Positions 6,851-11,129 of a stretch of DNA of 11,129 nucleotides are shown here, in pieces. The stretch's first letter is position 1; the number at the start of each line of letters is the position of its first letter. Made by a program: the position numbers and the translations under genes. Under the pieces are notes generated by a model, which was not told the origin of the DNA, made no database searches, and saw only the letters and a program-made list of their open reading frames with translations. Origin of the DNA: JBEIFW01 sp044370695. GTDB taxonomy: Bacteria > Actinomycetota > Acidimicrobiia > Acidimicrobiales > Ilumatobacteraceae. The stretch lies in the NCBI GenBank assembly GCA_044370695.1, contig JBILVB010000125.1, positions 1 through 11,129 on the forward strand, read 5' to 3'.

Positions 6851-7077
6851 AGCTCTGCGACCTGACGGGCCGACGGGTTCACCAGGTGGACGTCGCCGAT
6901 CGACACGGTCGGTACGGTCTCGTTGCCGTTGGCGACGGATCGCACGAACGCAGCGGCCTCGGGGTCCTGCCAGATGTCGACCTCGGTGAACTCGAGCCCT
7001 TCCTGCACGAGCCCTCGCCGAAGCGAGGAGCAGAAGGGGCAGCCCGGACGCCAATACACGGTGATCACCTGACGCAC
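6835..7077 (-). CDS. Glutaredoxin family protein (mycoredoxin-like)
   Basis: This is an 80-aa single-domain thioredoxin fold. The dithiol active site C13-P-F-C16 follows the first strand (ITVYWRPGCPFC), the cis-proline loop is TVPTV (54-58), and the C-terminal segment is NPSARQVAELAG (67-78). Actinobacterial mycoredoxins share this size and layout. They reduce mixed disulfides, often with mycothiol, in the cytoplasm; which thiol is used here cannot be seen. The start is GTG 7077, with no purine-rich ribosome site before it. A TAGGCT box ends 8 bases upstream of the GTG, so the message may be leaderless. It is convergent with the flavoprotein gene and divergent from the kinase gene, with 93 bases between the starts. 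Confidence 0.92.
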   Translation of the reverse strand: MRQVITVYWRPGCPFCSSLRRGLVQEGLEFTEVDIWQDPEAAAFVRSVANGNETVPTVSIGDVHLVNPSARQVAELAGRA

Positions 7078-7103
7078 GGCACCGAAGCCTACGGACGTCC
7101 CCC

Positions 7104-7132
7104 GGCGACTCCACCGGCCGAGCCCCTACGAT
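7104..7132 (+). promoter_or_regulatory. Possible promoter of the kinase-hydrolase operon
   Basis: A -10-like TACGAT (7127-7132) lies about 16 bases after gcgact, a weak -35 match. The string TACGATGC is shared with the box at 5529. A leader of about 32 bases would include the GGAGGGGG ribosome site at 7156-7163. The divergent glutaredoxin promoter would overlap this interval. Confidence 0.4.
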
Positions 7133-7170
7133 GCACCTCGACGTCCGGGGGCGTCGGAGGGGGTACCACG

Positions 7171-8232
7171 ATGGAGGACCATGCCACACCGGTCGCCGAC
7201 CCGACCGGAATCGACGTCCCGGCGGTGACGGCCTGGCTCGTCGAGCGGGTGCCGCGCCTCGTGGCCCCGTTCACCTGGGCCAAGCTCCCCGGGGGGCACT
7301 CGAACTTCACGTACCGCGTGGCCGACGCCGCCGGCACGAGATTCGTCGTGCGCCGTCCGCCGTTGGGTGAGCTGCTGCCGAGCGCCCATGACATGGGCCG
7401 CGAGTTCCGGGTGATCTCGGCGCTGTGGCCGACCGCCGTGCCGGTACCGGAGCCGCTGGCGCACTGCACCGACGAGTCCGTCACCGGAGCGCCGTTCTAC
7501 GTGATGGGCGAGGTCGTCGGACGGTCGCTCTACGTCCGGGCCGACGTCGAGGCGCTCGTGCCGGAGTCCCTGCGTCGGGCGCTCGGGTTCTCGTTCATCG
7601 ACGTGCTCGCCGACCTGCACGCGATCGACCCGGCCGGGGTGGGCCTGGAGCGGCTCGGTAAGCCCGACGCCTACGTGCTGCGGCAACTCAACCGGTGGAA
7701 CGCGTCGTGGGTCGCGTCGCAGACCGAACCCCGCCCGGTCGTCGACGCCCTGTACGACTTCCTCGCCGCCCGGGTGCCCGAACAGGGCCCGGCCCGCATC
7801 GTGCACGGCGACTACGGGCTCCACAACTGCATCTCGGCGGCGCAAGGCCACATCGCGGCCGTCGTCGACTGGGAGATCTCGACGCTCGGTGACCCGCTCG
7901 CGGACGTGGCGTACGCGCTCAACTCGTGGGTCGACCCGGGCGACCCGGTGGCGCCGGGAACCGATCCGGTGACGCTGGCCCGGGGTTTCCCGACCCGCGC
8001 CGAACTCGCGGCCCGCTACGGCGAGCGGACCGGCATCGACACGACGCAGCTCGACTACTACACGGCGTTCAACTCCTGGAAGTCCATCGCCATCGTCGAC
8101 GGCGTGCTCGCCCGGTATCTGAAGGGCCAGAAGGCGCCCGACGGCGTCGACCTGGGCGCCATGAAGCAGCGCATCGATGCGATGGTCGCCACGACCGTCG
8201 AGCGGGCGGCCCGCATCGGGTTCGTGGCGTGA
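7171..8232 (+). CDS. APH-fold phosphotransferase, ACAD10/11 kinase-domain-like
   Basis: The 353-aa protein is a full-length member of the aminoglycoside phosphotransferase/choline kinase fold. The nucleotide loop LPGGHSNFTYRV (39-50) is followed by the strand FVVRRPP (58-64). The catalytic loop is IVHGDYGLHNCI (210-221), with D214 as likely base and N219, and the metal loop is VVDWEISTLGDPLADVAYAL (231-250), with D233 and E235. DWExSTLGDPLADVA is the hallmark of the subgroup related to the kinase domain of mammalian ACAD10/ACAD11, reported to phosphorylate 4-hydroxyacyl-CoAs, rather than of drug-modifying enzymes. The position of the usual catalytic-strand Lys seems to hold Arg61 or Arg62. 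ATG 7171 follows GGAGGGGG by 7 bases. Its TGA overlaps the GTG of the next gene, so the two are translationally coupled. An acyl-hydroxyl kinase role is inference. Confidence 0.92.
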   Translation: MEDHATPVADPTGIDVPAVTAWLVERVPRLVAPFTWAKLPGGHSNFTYRVADAAGTRFVVRRPPLGELLPSAHDMGREFRVISALWPTAVPVPEPLAHCTDESVTGAPFYVMGEVVGRSLYVRADVEALVPESLRRALGFSFIDVLADLHAIDPAGVGLERLGKPDAYVLRQLNRWNASWVASQTEPRPVVDALYDFLAARVPEQGPARIVHGDYGLHNCISAAQGHIAAVVDWEISTLGDPLADVAYALNSWVDPGDPVAPGTDPVTLARGFPTRAELAARYGERTGIDTTQLDYYTAFNSWKSIAIVDGVLARYLKGQKAPDGVDLGAMKQRIDAMVATTVERAARIGFVA

Positions 8233-9026
8233 GCGCAGCGGGTCGCGGCGGTCTGCGGCTCCACGCCGACGTCCATCCCGGTGACGGCCCGCCGTGCCTG
8301 CTCGTGCACGGGTTCCTGGCCGGCCGTGCGCTGTGGTCGGCGAACGTGGCGTCGCTCGCGACGGTGTGCCGGCCGGTCACGGTCGAACTCTGGGGCCACG
8401 GGAGGTCCCCGGCGCCGTCGGATCGCAGCGCCTATCACCCGGATGCGTACGTCGCGGCGTTCGACGAACTGCGCTGCGAGCTCGGGGTCGAGCGGTGGTT
8501 CGTCGCCGGACATTCCCTCGGCGCGGCGCTCACGTGGCGCTACGCCCTCGAGCACCCCGATCGCGTCGTGGCGCACGCATTCACCAACACCGCGTCGGCC
8601 CTGGCCGGGCCACGCTGGCGAGACAAGGTCGCCGCGTCGGTGGACGCCGACGCCGATGCATTGGCCGCCGCCGGACCGGCGGGCCTCGCCGAGCACCGGC
8701 TCAACCCGGCCCGGGCCCGGCGGATCGTGGCGCCGGTGCGCGAGGCGCTCGCCGCGGACGTCGGCCTACTCCAGATGACCGGGGTGACGAACACCCTGCG
8801 CCACACGGTTCCGGCAGCCTCGGTCCGTGAGCGCGCCGGGACGAACCGGGTACCGACCCTGCTGGTGCACGGTCGACGTGAGGAAGGGTTCGCCGAGGCG
8901 GCGGCCTTCGCGGCGACGCTGCCGCTGGTCGAGGTCGTCGGCACCGACGTCGGTCACTCGCCGATGGCGGAGTCCCCGTCGGTGTTCGACGAGGCCGTCG
9001 TCACGTTCTTCGCTCGGCACCGCTGA
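8229..9026 (+). CDS. Alpha/beta hydrolase
   Basis: The 265-aa alpha/beta hydrolase fold has no signal peptide. The first strand and oxyanion region read LLVHGFLAG (24-32), then ELWGHGRSPAP (53-63). The nucleophile elbow is VAGHSLGAA (92-100), with Ser96. The catalytic His is His243 in GTDVGHSPMAESP. The acid position after strand LLVHG is RREEG (216-220), so Glu218 or Glu219 replaces the usual Asp. The cap domain (about 125-195) is rich in Ala and Arg. It may hydrolyse an ester, thioester or lactone; the substrate is unknown. The GTG start at 8229 overlaps the TGA of the kinase (GTGA), an arrangement that ties its translation to the kinase and suggests both act on related compounds. The frame is open further upstream to 7926, but that stretch is antiphase to the real kinase gene. 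Confidence 0.9.
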   Translation: MSAAGRGGLRLHADVHPGDGPPCLLVHGFLAGRALWSANVASLATVCRPVTVELWGHGRSPAPSDRSAYHPDAYVAAFDELRCELGVERWFVAGHSLGAALTWRYALEHPDRVVAHAFTNTASALAGPRWRDKVAASVDADADALAAAGPAGLAEHRLNPARARRIVAPVREALAADVGLLQMTGVTNTLRHTVPAASVRERAGTNRVPTLLVHGRREEGFAEAAAFAATLPLVEVVGTDVGHSPMAESPSVFDEAVVTFFARHR

Positions 9027-9073
9027 CCATCACCGCGCGGTCCCGCGCGAGGCCGATCCCTCCGGCCCCGGCG

Positions 9074-9111
9074 CGGTGCGTCGCACGGCCGCGAAGCCCT
9101 GCGACGCACCG
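9074..9111. terminator. Two-way hairpin between hydrolase and Hsp20 genes
   Basis: A perfect 12-bp inverted repeat (cggtgcgtcgca at 9074-9085, tgcgacgcaccg at 9100-9111) encloses a 14-base loop. It sits in the 96-base gap between the convergent stops at 9026 and 9123. No T tract follows on either side. Position and symmetry suggest termination for both strands. Confidence 0.65.
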
Positions 9112-9122
9112 GACGGGGATGG

Positions 9123-9593
9123 TCAGCCGCGGGTGACGGCGATCTTGCGGGCCTCCGGTTCGCTCGACGGGTACGGCATGCGGACCTCGAGGATCCCGTC
9201 GACGTAGGTGGCCTTGACGTCGTCGGCGGTGACCCCGCGGGGGAGCGGGATGGTCCGGCTGAAGCTCCCGTAGCGGAACTCGCTGCGGTGCCAGCCCTTC
9301 TCGCCGTCGGTCTTGGTCTCCTGGCGCCGCTCCGCTTTGACCACGAGCGTGCCCTCCCGGACCGACAATTCGACGTCGGCGTCCGGGTCGATGCCCGGCA
9401 GCTCGCAGCGCAGGACGAACGTGCCGTTCTCCACGTTCTCCTCGATACGGAATTCCTGGCTCAGCGTGAGGCCGGGGAAGTTGTCGAACCAGCGGTTCAT
9501 CACCGGCCAGGTGAACGGATCGAACCATCGACGGGTGTCGAGTTCGAACTCCTTGCTCATCAGGTCGAGCGCCGTCTTGTCCTTCGTCGCCAT
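9123..9593 (-). CDS. Small heat shock protein, Hsp20/alpha-crystallin family
   Basis: The 156-aa chaperone has a variable N-terminal arm (1-48) rich in Trp and Phe (RRWFDPFTWPVMNRWFDNFP), suited to binding unfolded proteins. An alpha-crystallin domain follows (about 49-141): VLRCELPGIDPDADVELSV, then a long charged loop, FRYGSFSRTIPLP (106-118) and DGILEVRMP (132-140). The C-terminal tail has the I-x-V anchor (IAV, 151-153) that links subunits in oligomers. It acts in the cytoplasm as an ATP-independent holdase. ATG 9593 follows a strong GAGGAGG ribosome site by about 6 bases. I found no HspR-type (CTTGAGT-N7-ACTCAAG) or CIRCE operator in the 82-base upstream gap, so its control is not visible. 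Confidence 0.96.
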   Translation of the reverse strand: MATKDKTALDLMSKEFELDTRRWFDPFTWPVMNRWFDNFPGLTLSQEFRIEENVENGTFVLRCELPGIDPDADVELSVREGTLVVKAERRQETKTDGEKGWHRSEFRYGSFSRTIPLPRGVTADDVKATYVDGILEVRMPYPSSEPEARKIAVTRG

Positions 9594-9655
9594 GGGTGCC
9601 TCCTCGGGAAGGTTCCGGACGACCCCATTGGCGCGCCCGGCCGGTGCCGCGCCCA

Positions 9656-9669
9656 GGGACCACCGTCCC
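9656..9669 (-). terminator. Small hairpin after the quinone oxidoreductase gene
   Basis: gggac / gtccc arms (9656-9660 with 9665-9669) enclose a 4-base loop, starting 6 bases past the stop at 9676 in the direction of transcription. With only 5 bp and no T tract it is weak, and read-through into the Hsp20 gene is possible. A further repeat ggcgcg / cgcgcc (9630-9635 with 9648-9653) follows. Confidence 0.35.
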
Positions 9670-9675
9670 GATCCG

Positions 9676-10644
9676 TCAGGGCACGAGGAGCACCCGGCCG
9701 AACGCCTGACGGCCCTCGATGTAGCGATGGGCCGCCTCGGCCTCGGCGAGGGGGAACCGCCGGTCGATCACCACGCGCAGCTCGCCGGCTGCGACCCGGG
9801 CCAGGAGCCGCTCGATCATCGGCCTCGTACGGGCGGGGTCGCGGGCCATCTCGGCGCCGAGGAACACCCCGATCAGCGATCCGTTGCGCTGCATGATCGG
9901 CCACACCTCGGGCGGTCGCTCCTCCCGGCCCGCTCGGCCGACCCAGGCGATACGACCCCGGTACGCGAGCGCGGCGATCGACGCCTCCAGGGTGCGGCCA
10001 CCCACCGGATCGACCACGAGGTCAGCGCCCCGCCCACCCGTCAGCGCCAGCACCTCGGCGGCCACGTCGGCCCGCACGTAGTCGATGCCGTGATCCATGC
10101 CGTAGTCCGCGACCCGGGCGAGGCGCTCGGGCGACGAGGCCGTGCCGATCACCGTGGCGCCGGCGGCCTTGGCCAGCTGCACCGCCGCGAGGCCTACGCC
10201 GCCGGCTGCGGCGTGCACCAGCACCGTCTCGCCGGGCCGAAGGCGGCCGAACTCGAACAGGCAGTCGTCGGCGGTGCCGAACTCGATCGGCACCCCGGCG
10301 GCGTCCTCGAGCGACAGGCCCTCGGGGACGGCGTACACCGCGCCGGCGGGCACCGAGCAGCGCTCGGCGTGGCTGCCGTAGCCCATGGTGGCGACGACCG
10401 GCTGACCGACCCGGAAGCCCTCGACGCCGGCGCCGACCTCGGCGATGGTCCCGGCGGCCTGGTAGCCCACGACGTGGGGCGACGTGGCGAGGACCCCACC
10501 GGCCCGGTGGAGCAGGTCGCCGCCCTGGATCGACACCGCCGCGACGTCGATCACGACGCCGCCGGGCCGGCAGACGGGGTCGGGTACCTCCTCGTACCGG
10601 AACACCTCGGGACCGCCGGTTTCGTAGAACACCGCTGCACGCAC
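9676..10644 (-). CDS. Zinc-free quinone oxidoreductase (zeta-crystallin-type MDR)
   Basis: The 322-aa protein has the medium-chain dehydrogenase/reductase layout. The N-terminal GroES-like domain starts AAVFYETGGPEVFRYEEVP (3-21) and includes VVGYQAAGTIAEVGAGVEGF (58-77). The Rossmann domain carries the NADPH-binding AAAGGVGLAAVQLAK (145-159), the typical quinone oxidoreductase form, and the C-terminus has GRVLLVP. The catalytic and structural zinc cysteines of alcohol dehydrogenases are absent. It would reduce quinones or enones with NADPH in the cytoplasm; the substrate is unknown. The start is GTG 10644, because the strong family match begins there (VRAAVFYETGG). The frame stays open to 11103, but that part is antisense to the dioxygenase gene. 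A TACGGT box ends 7 bases upstream of the GTG, fitting a leaderless message. It is divergent from the dioxygenase gene. Confidence 0.93.
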   Translation of the reverse strand: MRAAVFYETGGPEVFRYEEVPDPVCRPGGVVIDVAAVSIQGGDLLHRAGGVLATSPHVVGYQAAGTIAEVGAGVEGFRVGQPVVATMGYGSHAERCSVPAGAVYAVPEGLSLEDAAGVPIEFGTADDCLFEFGRLRPGETVLVHAAAGGVGLAAVQLAKAAGATVIGTASSPERLARVADYGMDHGIDYVRADVAAEVLALTGGRGADLVVDPVGGRTLEASIAALAYRGRIAWVGRAGREERPPEVWPIMQRNGSLIGVFLGAEMARDPARTRPMIERLLARVAAGELRVVIDRRFPLAEAEAAHRYIEGRQAFGRVLLVP

Positions 10645-10651
10645 GGTGCGG

Positions 10652-10657
10652 ACCGTA
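10652..10657 (-). promoter_or_regulatory. Possible -10 box for a leaderless quinone oxidoreductase mRNA
   Basis: TACGGT on the minus strand ends 7 bases before GTG 10644, so transcription would start at or next to the start codon. No ribosome site is seen before this GTG, which supports leaderless translation. No clear -35 is visible, and any such element would fall close to or inside the start of the divergent dioxygenase gene. Confidence 0.4.
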
Positions 10658-10686
10658 CCCCGGGGCCGGGCTGCGAGGATTGCCCG

Positions 10687-11129
10687 GTGATCCCGCGCTT
10701 CGTCGTCGATGCCGAACCCTCCGACGTCCGCCCCTGCGACGCCGGTACCCCCGACGCCGTAGCCCTCGATGCCGGGCTCGTGGCCGACGTGGTCGCAGCC
10801 CTCGTCGCCGAGGGGTGCGCGATCGTCGAGCGGCTCGTCCCCGACGACGTCGTCGACGCCGTCGCCGCCGAGATGGCGCCGTGGCTCGATGCCACGCCCA
10901 ACGGCGGCGACGATTTCAGCGGTCGCAACACCCGTCGATGCGGTGCGCTGCTGGCCCGGTCGCCGTCGTCGACGGCGATGATCGCCCACCCGCTCGTGCT
11001 CGCCGTCGCCGACGCCTTCCTCTGGCCGCGCAAGACGAGCTTCCAGCTCCACCTCACCCAGCTGATCGCGATCGGCCCGGGATCCCCGGCGCAAGCGCTG
11101 CATCGCGACCAGTGGTGTTTCGACTTCTT
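10687..11129 (+). CDS. PhyH-type Fe(II)/2-oxoglutarate dioxygenase, 3' end missing
   Basis: An open frame of 147 codons starts at GTG 10687 and runs off the right edge. After a helical start (LVADVVAALVAEGCAIVERLVPDDVVDAVAAE, 31-62), it shows GRNTRRCGALLARSP (79-93) and the strand FQLHLTQLIAIGPGSPAQALHRDQW (119-143). H139-x-D141 is the first two-thirds of the iron-binding H-x-D...H triad of phytanoyl-CoA dioxygenase-like enzymes; the second His and the 2-oxoglutarate Arg would lie beyond the window. The family hydroxylates acyl-CoAs and many small molecules. A GAGG stretch ends 8 bases before the GTG and supports this start, though the first 25 residues are low in complexity and a later start such as the GTG at 10780 cannot be excluded. 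It shares a 42-base gap with the divergent quinone oxidoreductase gene. Confidence 0.88.
   Translation, partial: MIPRFVVDAEPSDVRPCDAGTPDAVALDAGLVADVVAALVAEGCAIVERLVPDDVVDAVAAEMAPWLDATPNGGDDFSGRNTRRCGALLARSPSSTAMIAHPLVLAVADAFLWPRKTSFQLHLTQLIAIGPGSPAQALHRDQWCFDF

Noticed and set aside
9594..9675. HspR or CIRCE operator ahead of the Hsp20 gene
   Set aside because: Neither consensus inverted repeat is present; only GC-rich short repeats are seen.

Overview
This is a window of very high-GC DNA with strong G/C preference at third codon positions, frequent GTG starts, a glutaredoxin of the mycoredoxin type and TANNNT promoter-like boxes. Together these suggest an Actinomycetota genome, and the mix of lipid-type genes fits Acidimicrobiia. 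That placement is inference from style and gene content, not from a marker gene. I see no integrase, transposase, phage gene or CRISPR array. It reads as ordinary chromosome, with genes mostly in small units on alternating strands.

Layout, left to right: (1) minus strand, the first 501 codons of an ABC exporter half whose catalytic glutamate is replaced by Asp; it runs off the left edge. Upstream of it on the same strand are a 372-aa lipocalin-like protein of unknown function and a tRNA-Gly(UCC). The 3' end of that tRNA is the last unit of a four-copy 13-bp tandem repeat. (2) Plus strand, a small orphan nucleotidyltransferase. (3) Minus strand, an unusual soluble protein with a short chemoreceptor signalling tip at its N-terminus and a Cache-like sensor at its C-terminus, then a VOC/glyoxalase-fold protein. 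(4) Plus strand, an acyl-CoA dehydrogenase-fold flavoprotein (probably monooxygenase-like). (5) Minus strand, a CPFC glutaredoxin. (6) Plus strand, a translationally coupled pair: an APH/ACAD10-like kinase and an alpha/beta hydrolase. (7) Minus strand, an Hsp20 chaperone and a zinc-free quinone oxidoreductase. (8) Plus strand, the first 147 codons of a PhyH-type Fe(II)/2-oxoglutarate dioxygenase, running off the right edge.

Several genes suggest small-molecule or lipid oxidation (ACAD-fold flavoprotein, ACAD10-type kinase, hydrolase, quinone oxidoreductase, PhyH dioxygenase), but the window does not show that they form one pathway. Perfect GC-rich hairpins lie at the convergent junctions and probably act as two-way terminators. 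The most unusual item is the reversed chemoreceptor-Cache protein at 3735-4766.
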